From the NCBI GenBank assembly GCA_003247575.1, contig QJZC01000040.1:1-64000 (forward strand): a stretch of DNA of 64,000 bases, read 5' to 3'. Numbering within the stretch: position 1 is the stretch's first letter; each line of letters starts with the position of its first letter. Below are positions 42,533 to 50,310 of this stretch, piece after piece. Source of the DNA: Pseudomonadota bacterium (GTDB taxonomy: Bacteria; Myxococcota_A; UBA9160; SZUA-336). Below the pieces are notes generated by a model, which saw only the letters and a list, made by a program, of their open reading frames with translations, did no database searches and was not told the DNA's origin. Made by a program: the position numbers and the translations under genes.

Positions 42533-43717
42533 ATGAAGACGTGGAGGACGCAGAGTACCGGCCTGCGGCAACTCGTGCTGGCGCTGCTCGTGTGTGTGGC
42601 GAGCGATACTGCGCAGGCCCAGGAGTTCGTGATCAACAATCCGCTTGCTGCGGATCGCTTCGCGACCTTGCCCGCCGATGCGAACTTTCCCGAAGGAATC
42701 GCCGCGAATCCTGCGACCGGAGACCTGTTCGTCGGGACCTTCGACGTTCCACCCGATGGAACCGGGACCAACTTCATCCTGCGCTTCGATCGCAGAGGGC
42801 AGGTGCGTGCGAAGCTGCCGCTCGGCCCGGTTCCCGTCACCGGCCTGGCGTTCAATCCGATCGACGAGAAGGTGTACTTTGCGCGGCCGGCGGCGCTCTT
42901 CGGGCTTCCTTCGATGGTGCAGCGAGTGCCGATGGACTTCGATGCCACGACGCCTGTCGAAGACGTGGTGGCGATCACGGAGGTGGGGGCCCCACCCCCG
43001 CGCACGGAGGTGACGCTCGACGGACAACAGATCGTCACGATGTTCCCCGACAGTGTGCCAGCGCCGAACGGCCTTGCCTTCGGCCGTTTTCGAGGGGAGA
43101 GCATCCTGGCCGTGACCGACTCGCTGCAGGGTGCGCTCTACATCTTTCAGAATCCGGAGCTGGCGGGCCCGGACTGCGAGCAGACGACGGGATGTCCGCA
43201 GCTGATCGAACTCATGCAGGTGACGGAGTTCGCATCCGCGGCTTTCCCTCAGCTCGGTATCAACGGAGTCGCAATCTTGGAGGGGCCGGAGGGCGAACTT
43301 CCACAGATCTTCGTCACGAATACGGGCGACGATCGCTTGCTGCGACTCACTGCCGACCCCACCAACCCCGTAGTCGTGGTTGCCGATTCGCTGGAGGGTG
43401 CGGATGGGATCGTCCCTGGACCGGGCAATACGCTGATCGTCTCGATGGCGCTCGGCGACGAGCTGGCGGTGATCGATGCGGGCACGGGTCGAATCCTTGC
43501 AGAGCTCGGCGAGTTTCGCGGCATTCGGCGCGACGGGTCTCCGCGCGGGCTCTTGTTTCCAGGCAGCATCGTACGCGTTGGGAACTCGATCTTCGCAAAC
43601 AACCTCGCGCTGCCACTGAGCGGGAATGCGTCGGAGCCGGAGCTCGATGTCACGACCTTTACGATCTCGCGGGTGCGGCTTCCCGTGCGCTTGCCGAGGC
43701 TGAAGGCCGCCCCATAG
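42533..43717 (+). CDS. secreted six-bladed beta-propeller (SMP-30/NHL-like)
   Basis: 394 aa. Signal peptide (LVLALLVCVASDTAQAQ) then repeated propeller blades: 'FPEGIAANPATGDLFVGTFDV', 'VPVTGLAFNPIDEKVYFARP', 'APNGLAFGRFRGESILAVTDS', 'LGINGVAILEGPEGELPQIFVTNTGDDRLLRLTAD', 'GADGIVPGPGNTLIVSMALGDELAVID'. The 'GIA.NP.TG.LFVG' and 'PNGLAF' patterns resemble SMP-30/gluconolactonase, a family that includes lactone hydrolases, but acidic metal ligands are not certain. An AGGAGG site seven bases before the ATG makes the start firm. Confidence 0.8.
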   Translation: MKTWRTQSTGLRQLVLALLVCVASDTAQAQEFVINNPLAADRFATLPADANFPEGIAANPATGDLFVGTFDVPPDGTGTNFILRFDRRGQVRAKLPLGPVPVTGLAFNPIDEKVYFARPAALFGLPSMVQRVPMDFDATTPVEDVVAITEVGAPPPRTEVTLDGQQIVTMFPDSVPAPNGLAFGRFRGESILAVTDSLQGALYIFQNPELAGPDCEQTTGCPQLIELMQVTEFASAAFPQLGINGVAILEGPEGELPQIFVTNTGDDRLLRLTADPTNPVVVVADSLEGADGIVPGPGNTLIVSMALGDELAVIDAGTGRILAELGEFRGIRRDGSPRGLLFPGSIVRVGNSIFANNLALPLSGNASEPELDVTTFTISRVRLPVRLPRLKAAP

Positions 43718-43785
43718 GGGGTGCTCGATTCCCCACGCAGCGGCGGAGCCGCGGCCATTGAGATCCGCTCCATCCCGAACGGGCG

Positions 43786-44205
43786 CTATTGGAACGAGTC
43801 GGAGACGGCGAGATCTCTTCGGGCTGACACGGTGGTCACCACGAAGCCCGCGAGAAAATCGATCAGGGTCATCGTAGTGAAGATGAAGAAGGTCGAGTTC
43901 CCGAAGCCGGGGGCGAGCACGAACAGCAGGAGTGCCGCTACGAACACCACCACCGAGAAGATATGATTCAGAAGCGCGGCGCGATCGGTCTGGGTGGCCC
44001 GCAGGAGCTCTAGGAAGAGCAGAACCAGGCTGAACACGATGAACAGGTCGCCAAACGTGAGTTTCCAGACGTCGCCCGAGGTCAGCGAGAGGCTGGCCAC
44101 AGAGCGCCCAATCCAGTCAGCGCTTCCGAGCGCCCCGCGTTCGAGCAACGTGGGGACGAGGTAGGCTACCAGGCTGAGCGCGAGCAACGGGAAGATCTGA
44201 AACAC
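43786..44205 (-). CDS. small membrane protein, four helices
   Basis: 139 aa from the GTG at 44205, preceded by AAAGGAGG. Four hydrophobic helices: 'FPLLALSLVAYLVPTLL', 'FGDLFIVFSLVLLFLELL', 'NHIFSVVVFVAALLLFVLAPGF', 'FFIFTTMTLIDFLAGFVVTTV'. No catalytic motif. The longer in-frame start at 44343 is not used because it crosses a 17-bp tandem repeat and has no ribosome binding site. Unknown function. Confidence 0.75.
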   Translation of the reverse strand: MFQIFPLLALSLVAYLVPTLLERGALGSADWIGRSVASLSLTSGDVWKLTFGDLFIVFSLVLLFLELLRATQTDRAALLNHIFSVVVFVAALLLFVLAPGFGNSTFFIFTTMTLIDFLAGFVVTTVSARRDLAVSDSFQ

Positions 44206-44226
44206 GTGGGCCTCCTTTGGTTCGCC

Positions 44227-44277
44227 GGTTCGAGACCAGAGCGGGTTCGAGACCAGAGCGGGTTCGACACCAGACGC
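44227..44277. repeat. 17-bp tandem repeat, 2 exact + 1 degenerate copy
   Basis: GGTTCGAGACCAGAGCG at 44227-44243 and 44244-44260, then GGTTCGACACCAGACGC at 44261-44277. It lies in the divergent promoter region of the membrane-protein and secretin-like genes. Confidence 0.85.
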
Positions 44278-44424
44278 CTGTCCAGGATGGAACGTCTTGA
44301 TACCCGAGGGACAGCCGTCACGTCCACCCAGCAGCGAGCGCATCGACTCGGGGGATGGCGCCGGCAGGGGCGGGGGTCTGGTCGTCGTCCCCCGCTAGCG
44401 CGAAACCGCTACACTCGGAGGAGC

Positions 44425-45318
44425 ATGCTTCAGCACAGGCTCCTTGGCGAACGGACCGCCCCGGCGTGGTACACCGGATCGCGGACCGCGATCCGGATCA
44501 TCGTTGCGATCTGGGTCGTCCTGGCGTGTGCGGCGACGCTCGCCGAGGCGCAGACGCTCGAGGTGTATTCCCTGCGCGCTCGATCCGCAGAGGAGCTCCT
44601 GCCGATTGCCGAACGGATTCTCGGTAGTGACGGCAAGGCGGTGGTCGACCGCGCGACGAATGCGATCGTACTGTCCGGCTCGGCGGAGGCGGTCGCACGC
44701 GCGGTCGAGACGCTCAGCCTGCTCGATCAACCACGTCAGAACGTGCGCATACGGTGGAAGCGCGTAGACATGGCGGATCTCGAAGCACGAGACTTCGAGC
44801 TCCGCTGGCGCGTGCGAGCGGGTGCCCTGCGCGTGGGAAGCCTGTACCGTCGCGGCGTTGCGGTGAGTCTCACCCTGCAGTTCGAGGAGCTCGCGCAGCG
44901 TTTGGCCGGGAATGCGAGCGGCGAGGTCAGGGTCATCGATGGGGAGTTCGCCCGGATCTCGATGGGTGCGAGCATTCCGGTAACGACTCGCAGCCGCGTC
45001 TCGGGTCGCTTCGGTTCCGTGATTCGTGAGACCACGCGCCTGGCCTCCGCGGAGTCGGGGCTCGAAGCCCGCCCACGCGTGCTCGGCGATGGCAACATCG
45101 AGCTGCTCCTGCGTCCCTTCCAGTCGGATCTGCGCGCAGATGGGAGCGTTCGGACGTCGGAGCTCGAGACGCGCGTACAGGTACGGCCCGGAGAGATGGT
45201 CGCGATCGGCGAGCTCGAGGAATCCGTCGCGGTGCGCTCCGGTGACGGCCTGACGAGTCGTGGCCAGGTCGAGGTGGAGCGACGGCAGGTGTTCTTCATT
45301 GCGGCTGAGCTTCCCTGA
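44425..45318 (+). CDS. short secretin-like protein (N-domain plus secretin core fragment)
   Basis: 297 aa. A signal segment (IIVAIWVVLACAATLAEAQ) precedes a secretin N0/N1-like domain ('LEVYSLRARSAEELLPIAERIL', 'VVDRATNAIVLSGSAEAVARAVETLSLLD') and part of the secretin pore domain: 'GEVRVIDGEFARISMGASIPVTTRS', 'LEARPRVLGDGNIELLLRPFQS', 'TSELETRVQVRPGEMVAIGEL'. Full secretins (PilQ, GspD) are 600 aa or more with several N-domains and a longer barrel; here everything is compact. GGAGGA precedes the ATG. It is an orphan with no secretion or pilus genes next to it, except the PilP-like protein 13 kb away. It may build a small outer-membrane ring or be an auxiliary protein. Confidence 0.75.
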   Translation: MLQHRLLGERTAPAWYTGSRTAIRIIVAIWVVLACAATLAEAQTLEVYSLRARSAEELLPIAERILGSDGKAVVDRATNAIVLSGSAEAVARAVETLSLLDQPRQNVRIRWKRVDMADLEARDFELRWRVRAGALRVGSLYRRGVAVSLTLQFEELAQRLAGNASGEVRVIDGEFARISMGASIPVTTRSRVSGRFGSVIRETTRLASAESGLEARPRVLGDGNIELLLRPFQSDLRADGSVRTSELETRVQVRPGEMVAIGELEESVAVRSGDGLTSRGQVEVERRQVFFIAAELP

Positions 45319-45352
45319 GCTTGCCCCACTCTACGCGTGCGACCACTCGGGT

Positions 45353-45763
45353 CTACGCGGGGACGAGTGGAAGGAACCTGTCCAGGTTGCTCTTGACGCA
45401 TGACCAGCCCACGCCGAGGTTACACGAGGACTTCGTCACGAGGCAGAGGATGGACTCTCGGCCGGGGATCTTCTTGATGAAGTGATGGTGCTGGGACGTC
45501 GTCAGCTGGACTTCCTCCAGATAGTGTTCGCCAGGATCATCGATTCCGCGCTGAGATTTTACCAGGTTTTCGACCCGTACCGTCTCCTTGCCGCGATAGA
45601 GCGACGTGGCTGCTGCGGACACGGCCTCGAAGTGGTCCTCGGTGAAGCTCGAATGGAAATGACCTCCGAGCATCATTCCGGAAGAGAGATCGACGACATT
45701 GGCCGCAACTGCGTCGCGTGTTTCGGCGACCATGGCCTCGCACAACTCATTGATCGATGCCAT
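45353..45763 (-). CDS. Roadblock/LC7-like protein
   Basis: 136 aa. 'MASINELCEAMVAETRDAVAANVVDLSSGMMLGGHF', a central helix ('FEAVSAAATSLYRG'), then 'HYLEEVQLTTSQHHHFIKKIPGRESILCLVTKSSCNLGVGW' match the Roadblock-like fold. The His triplet and the two Cys residues near the end are not usual. Adjacent on the same strand is the PilZ-DUF4388 gene (180 bp), so a signalling role with c-di-GMP or surface motility is plausible. Confidence 0.65.
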   Translation of the reverse strand: MASINELCEAMVAETRDAVAANVVDLSSGMMLGGHFHSSFTEDHFEAVSAAATSLYRGKETVRVENLVKSQRGIDDPGEHYLEEVQLTTSQHHHFIKKIPGRESILCLVTKSSCNLGVGWSCVKSNLDRFLPLVPA

Positions 45764-45942
45764 GCCTCTTGCCTCCCTGCGCGGCTCTCGGACTCGGTGC
45801 TCGGGATTGGTGCTCGGGATTCCGGCGCGCGTGATCCGAATCGGGGAGGTGAACCAGGGATAGTAGGGCAGAGACTCGGGGCACGAAAGACGGTCGGATC
45901 CACGCCTGCTCGGCTGGCACTTTGTCTAGTGCGAGTTCTGGC

Positions 45943-47202
45943 TCAGCCCTTGATCTCGACCAGGCTCTCTCGCTCGAATACCTGCAGAGCCGCGAGGATC
46001 TCAGGGTCGGGCTGCGGAAGCGCATCGAGAAGCGCGGCCAGGGTGAGGTCTTGTTCCAGGCAGCTCAGAATGCCGAGCTCGACCTCCGAGTCCGCGTCCC
46101 GAACCTCTGCGAGGTTCGGAAGTGCGTGCACGATGGCATCGAGTGGCCAGGGGGTGCCGCTATGCGCACCTTCGTCAATCCAGCGCATTGAGGTCAATAG
46201 TGCTCTCTCGAGGGAGATCGCAGTGCCTTCTGGTGCTTTGCTCTCCGCCCGTGCGCGGAAGTGGAACGTGCCATCGGGCCACTGGAGCAAGCGGACCAGC
46301 GCCTTCAGGCCCGATGCACCTTCCAAGCGGATCGATGTGAGGAGACCGTCGCGGAAGGAGATCGAGCCCTCCATGTCTTCACGCGCCAAGGTCAGTGAGC
46401 CTTGTGGGGAAGACAGCCCGAATGCTTGCAGTAGGCTTGGGAGTCCCACCTCTTCGATCGGGCCGGAGATGCCACCGAGCCGCCAGCCATGCTCTGGCCC
46501 ACAGAGAGCACCGAGCTTGCGGTCGTCGTCGTGCGAGCGCGTCCCCGGTGGATCGAAGTGAATTCCCAACGTCGGAGGATCTGGAGTGCGAGGGTCCCGA
46601 CGTGCGATGCGCCCCCTCACGATGACGCGTTCCTCGCTCCCCGGTGCGACGATGGAAAGGCTGACCTCGCTGCCCACCGGAATCGTCTCGCCGAGAATCT
46701 GCACCAGCGCGCCCGTACGGCTCAGATTCTTGATGCTGGCCGTTCGCGTCGGGGAGCCATCGGTGGTGGTCACGGTCGCGCTGAGCTCCGATGGAGCGCG
46801 CAGTGCTGCGTGGTGTTCGATCCGGTCCGACTCCAGGCAGCTCTTCCCAACGAGGTCGGAGAACACCTCCCGTAGCTCCGTCGTGCTCGGACTCAGCTGA
46901 ACCGATACGCCCGAGGGTTTCCGCGGGCTCGAGACGTCGGGCGCGCTTGGGTTCAGCACGCGTCCGCCGACGACGATCGTCTGGCCGCAGTACGGGAGGT
47001 GGATCGACACGACGACGGGTGTATCGCATTGAAGCGGCTCGTCGCACTCTACGAGGAGGCTGCCGCCAGCCAGATTGCTCGTGTACTCGGAATCGAACTC
47101 TGCTTGGTCCGCGAACGTCATGCTCAGCCGGTGCGCACTCGGTTCGATGCGTCCGATGACGCGGTAGGAGCGCGTGCCTGGTCCGGAACTCTCAGAAGCC
47201 AC
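45943..47202 (-). CDS. PilZ-domain protein with C-terminal DUF4388
   Basis: 419 aa. Two PilZ-like beta-barrels (~1-120 and ~125-220; 'ALRAPSELSATV' with 'SIKNLSRTGALVQI', and 'GIHFDPP'), followed from ~245 by DUF4388/PATAN ('GPIEEVGLPSLLQAFGLSSPQGSLTLAREDMEGSISFRDGLLTSIRLEG', 'LVRLLQWPDGTFHFR'). The canonical c-di-GMP-binding RxxxR is not clear: 'DRIEHHAALRAP' is the nearest match. DUF4388 occurs with response regulators and motility proteins of myxobacteria and cyanobacteria. Cytoplasmic regulator. Confidence 0.75.
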   Translation of the reverse strand: MASESSGPGTRSYRVIGRIEPSAHRLSMTFADQAEFDSEYTSNLAGGSLLVECDEPLQCDTPVVVSIHLPYCGQTIVVGGRVLNPSAPDVSSPRKPSGVSVQLSPSTTELREVFSDLVGKSCLESDRIEHHAALRAPSELSATVTTTDGSPTRTASIKNLSRTGALVQILGETIPVGSEVSLSIVAPGSEERVIVRGRIARRDPRTPDPPTLGIHFDPPGTRSHDDDRKLGALCGPEHGWRLGGISGPIEEVGLPSLLQAFGLSSPQGSLTLAREDMEGSISFRDGLLTSIRLEGASGLKALVRLLQWPDGTFHFRARAESKAPEGTAISLERALLTSMRWIDEGAHSGTPWPLDAIVHALPNLAEVRDADSEVELGILSCLEQDLTLAALLDALPQPDPEILAALQVFERESLVEIKG

Positions 47203-47373
47203 GCCGCTCCTCCCCGTCGCATGCTGCGCGGCTGCAGAGCAAGTAGCGGCGAAAGAGCACCCGCGCGCGGACCGTTCGGGACTCTCAATCGGCTGGAATC
47301 GGCGCGCGCTTGACTCGGACGGTGCGTTTGACGGCCTGCTCGCGTCGAGCTCGACTCGGACCTCTCGCTCTTG

Positions 47374-47868
47374 CTAGCCGTCGATGACCCGACGAATGCA
47401 CTCGAGCAGCGATGAACTTGCAGGTGCATCGGCTCTTCCCTGCAGGGCCGTGTAGCATTTTCGTAGCCAGCTCCGCAGCTCTGCACATTCGGTGGTGGCG
47501 TGGTCTCGATCGCGGATGAGCCTCGAGATCCGATCCGCGAGATTCTCCAGCGGCATTGCACTCGAGAGGAGCCCTGCGGCTCGGCGTGCTTCGGCGAGCG
47601 AACGTGCAGCGTCGTCTCGCGCCTCTCCGAGACTGGTCATGGCCACCTCGACCACTCGCAGATGATCCAGCATCTGGTCCAGCTGGGCCTCGGCGCGATT
47701 GGCGCGGCTGGTTGCGCATTCGAGCTCGTCGTGGACCTGCTCGAGGCGTGGAAGGAGAGCCGTCAGAGGGCGTAGCTCCATGGGGATGGAGTCCGGAGGG
47801 ATTACCGCCGCAGCTGCGATCGCGGCTGCGAGTTCTACGACAAAGGATCCTGGCTCTCGGGTTCCCAT
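47374..47868 (-). CDS. coiled-coil protein of unknown function
   Basis: About 164 aa from the ATG at 47868; ATGs at 47931 and 47781 are alternatives. Central heptad-rich helix 'LLPRLEQVHDELECATSRANRAEAQLDQMLDHLRVVEVAMTSL', then 'ADRISRLIRDRDHATTECAELRSWLRKCYTALQG'. Codon use matches neighbours. It is read in the same direction as the PilZ-DUF4388 gene (170 bp upstream of it), possibly the same operon. No family recognised. Confidence 0.6.
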   Translation of the reverse strand: MGTREPGSFVVELAAAIAAAAVIPPDSIPMELRPLTALLPRLEQVHDELECATSRANRAEAQLDQMLDHLRVVEVAMTSLGEARDDAARSLAEARRAAGLLSSAMPLENLADRISRLIRDRDHATTECAELRSWLRKCYTALQGRADAPASSSLLECIRRVIDG

Positions 47869-48126
47869 CTTCCCGTGAAGCAAGAACGGGCGATGCCTGC
47901 GAGGTCTTGAATTGCCGAAAGATGCAAGCAAGCTGCGTCATTGGTGGATCGACACCACTCGGGGGCGCTCCGGCCGGGACGAGGCGGTGGCCCAGTTACG
48001 CACGCGCAACTGGATCTGGCCGGGGGTCAATGACTCGCTCCGAGTCCTAGACTTGCGCGCGAGATGCACATCGCCGTGTGCTTCCGAGATGCATCCAGAG
48101 GTAGGGTGCGCCAGGCTCGGTCCCGC

Positions 48127-49068
48127 TCAGTAGTAGGAGTGTGCCAGCCCATTCGTGCTGAGCCAGCGCTCCCAGTCGCGAATGAAGCCTCCGAGCCCCT
48201 GGGGGTAGATGCGTTCGATCGACTCGATGCTCGAGCCCGAGCCGGCCTCGAGCAGCTGACGAAGAGTCTCGCGCGAGCGCGAGGTCTCCATGAGCATGTA
48301 GACGATGCTCCACGCCTGGTCGTACGAGAAGCGGAAGTCCGTCTCGGCCTGGTCGTTCCATGCCTGCGACTCGAGCGCGAGCAAGCGCTCGAGCTGACTG
48401 CGCACCCCTCCGCGAAGCTCCCCTTGGACGAAGCGGCGGCGATCCTCCTGTCGTGGGATGAGGATGCGTCCACCGCGGAGCTCCATGCCTTCGAAGTACT
48501 CGGCCATGCCTTCGTTCAGCCAGCGAGGCGCATTCGGAAATCCGTCGGCCAGGATCGCGTGGCTGCTCTCGTGCAGCATGGTGCGGCGCGTGAAGCTGCG
48601 ATCCGTATCCCCCGAGACGACCGTCTCGCCGGTACTCTGCCGGTAGAAGCCCCCCGTGTTCTGAGGCGTGCCCTGGCGCTCCTGGTAGGTGCGTCGATTG
48701 CCGAGGACGTCGAGCTGGACATCGAACTCGGGACTCACTCGAATCCCCAGGTACTCGTCGTACAGTCCGATGAGCTTCCGAATCTCGCGGCGGATCTCCG
48801 CGCGTTCGTTCCCGTCGATCGTGTACCGGTCCGTGTCGATGTCGATGTCTACCGTTTCGATGTCGAGCTCCGGCGGCGCGGACTCCTGCGACTCGCTCAT
48901 GGCTGCAGCCGTCTGACCCGAGCGGTGCGAGATGCTCTGCTTCTGCGTGCCTCGGATGACCTCGATCTGGCCCGAACCCTGTTCCGCTCTGGCCAAAGTC
49001 ACGGCCAGAGAGGCCACGCTGATCGTGAGAACAACGAGATCGCGCGTCCGGGACGGGCTCCGCTGCAT
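48127..49068 (-). CDS. secreted zinc metallopeptidase (peptidase MA-like)
   Basis: 313 aa from the ATG at 49068, preceded by AGGAAGGAGGAG. Signal peptide 'DLVVLTISVASLAVTLARA', then a disordered linker and a gluzincin core: zinc motif HESSH in 'RRTMLHESSHAILADGFPN' and the downstream glutamate in 'APRWLNEGMAEYFEGMELRGG'. The C-terminal region 'FSYDQAWSIVYMLMETSRSRETLRQLLEAG' is typical of the peptidase MA (DUF1570-like) family. Likely periplasmic or outer-membrane associated; substrate unknown. Confidence 0.85.
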   Translation of the reverse strand: MQRSPSRTRDLVVLTISVASLAVTLARAEQGSGQIEVIRGTQKQSISHRSGQTAAAMSESQESAPPELDIETVDIDIDTDRYTIDGNERAEIRREIRKLIGLYDEYLGIRVSPEFDVQLDVLGNRRTYQERQGTPQNTGGFYRQSTGETVVSGDTDRSFTRRTMLHESSHAILADGFPNAPRWLNEGMAEYFEGMELRGGRILIPRQEDRRRFVQGELRGGVRSQLERLLALESQAWNDQAETDFRFSYDQAWSIVYMLMETSRSRETLRQLLEAGSGSSIESIERIYPQGLGGFIRDWERWLSTNGLAHSYY

Positions 49069-49291
49069 GGTGAGTCGCTCCTCCTTCCTCGATTCCAGGC
49101 AGCGATGATACCGCAGAGGTCGGGACGCGTGTGCGCTGTCCGAAACCGTGGGATCGATGTCATGGCGGAGTGTCTCCCATGGGATCACCCTGTAGCGATG
49201 ACGCGCAGTCGGCAGTCTGGATGCATCCGATCGAGGCGCGTGAATCACGTCTGCTCGGCAGGTCTCATGCCGACAGCAGGGGAGGTGTCAG

Positions 49292-49909
49292 GTGGAACTC
49301 ACGACGGGAATCCTCGTCTTTCCGGGTGTGGAAGAGCTCGACTTCGTCGGTCCGTGGGAGGTCTTCAAGGTGATGCGCATGCTGCTCGAGGCGGACGATC
49401 GGGTCGTCACGATCGCGCAGTCTCGCGAGTGTCTCGAGTGCGCGAAGGGATTGCGGATCCTACCGGATCACGACTTCGAAGACGCCCCCGCTCTCGATGT
49501 CCTCATCGTCCCTGGCGGTCTCGGAACCCGCACCGAGCGGTCCAACAAGGTGCTCGTGGATTGGTTGCGCAAGGTTGGAGAGTCATCGAGCTGGGTAACC
49601 AGTGTTTGTACGGGCGCGCTGCTTCTCTACGAGGCCGACTTTCTGCGTGGGAAGCGGGTAACTACTCATTGGTCGGTCATAGGGGTTCTGCGCGACGAGT
49701 GCGGCCTGGAAGTGGTCGAAGGCGTACGCTTCGTTCATGACGGGAAGGTCGTGACGTCGGCTGGAGTCTCCGCTGGGATCGACATGGCTCTATGGTTGGT
49801 GGGTCAGCTGCGCGGGATCGAGGTTGCGCGCCGAGTCCAACACTGGATGGAGTATCAGCCGATGCCTCCCTACGCGCCGGAACCGGTGGTGCGCGCCAGT
49901 CTCGAGTAG
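49292..49909 (+). CDS. DJ-1/PfpI family protein (isonitrile hydratase-like)
   Basis: 205 aa. 'TGILVFPGVEELDFVGPWEVF' at the N-terminus (conserved acidic residue), 'LDVLIVPGGLGTRTE', the nucleophile elbow SVCTGALLL (Cys about 106) and 'RVTTHWSVIGVLR' mark the DJ-1/PfpI superfamily, closest to the isonitrile hydratase/InhA branch or amidase-domain regulators without the AraC domain. It may hydrate isonitriles or act as a glyoxalase or chaperone. Confidence 0.85.
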   Translation: MELTTGILVFPGVEELDFVGPWEVFKVMRMLLEADDRVVTIAQSRECLECAKGLRILPDHDFEDAPALDVLIVPGGLGTRTERSNKVLVDWLRKVGESSSWVTSVCTGALLLYEADFLRGKRVTTHWSVIGVLRDECGLEVVEGVRFVHDGKVVTSAGVSAGIDMALWLVGQLRGIEVARRVQHWMEYQPMPPYAPEPVVRASLE

Positions 49910-50035
49910 TTATGCGCCGAATGTAAACTTATTGCTTGTTTGCATTTTGTTTCGGGTCTTCCGTAGTGGGTGCCGGAGCCATCATTGAGTTGGAGTTGGA
50001 ATGGCCGAGGTCGGGGCGGGTGGCTCCCGGCTCGT

Positions 50036-50308
50036 ACGCCGGCGCGCCAGCGCCCGATCGGTCCGGCGCCCTACCTCGATCGCTTGCGGCAGGGTCTTCA
50101 GACCAGGGGCATACTCCTTCCAATGCCCGTTTCCGAAATAGCTGTGCCGGGCGCCGCAGGCGAGTACGAGAGGATTGAGGAAAAGCTCTCCCGCCGTGCT
50201 CCAGACGCGCCGATTCGCGATATCGATGCGGTCCGCGCGACCGCGGAGCACGCGGATGTTCGCAAAGCGTGCGAGCAGGCTTCGGATCGGAACGGCGATC
50301 TTCGGCAC
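50036..50308 (-). pseudogene. remnant of a type II NADH dehydrogenase (NDH-2)
   Basis: One minus-strand frame reads 'VPIRSLLARFANIRVLRGRADRIDIANRRVW', 'GELFLNPLVLACGARHSYFGN' and 'WKEYAPGLKTLPQAIEVGRR'. This is the stretch of NDH-2 between the first FAD-binding glycine motif and the NADH domain ('LVLA.GA.HSYFGN..W...APGLKTL'). About 90 codons survive; the GxGxxG N-terminus and all the rest are missing, and the frame then degrades to low-complexity residues. It abuts the downstream phosphatase-superfamily gene. A relic left by deletion or partial transfer. Confidence 0.8.
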
Positions 50309-50310
50309 TC

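Noticed and set aside
44227-44277. tRNA T-arm (GGTTCGAGACC)
   Set aside because: It is a 17-bp tandem repeat without acceptor or anticodon stems.
47912-48133. 73-aa plus-strand frame between the coiled-coil and metallopeptidase genes
   Set aside because: No ribosome binding site, Arg/Trp/Cys-rich composition and no family.
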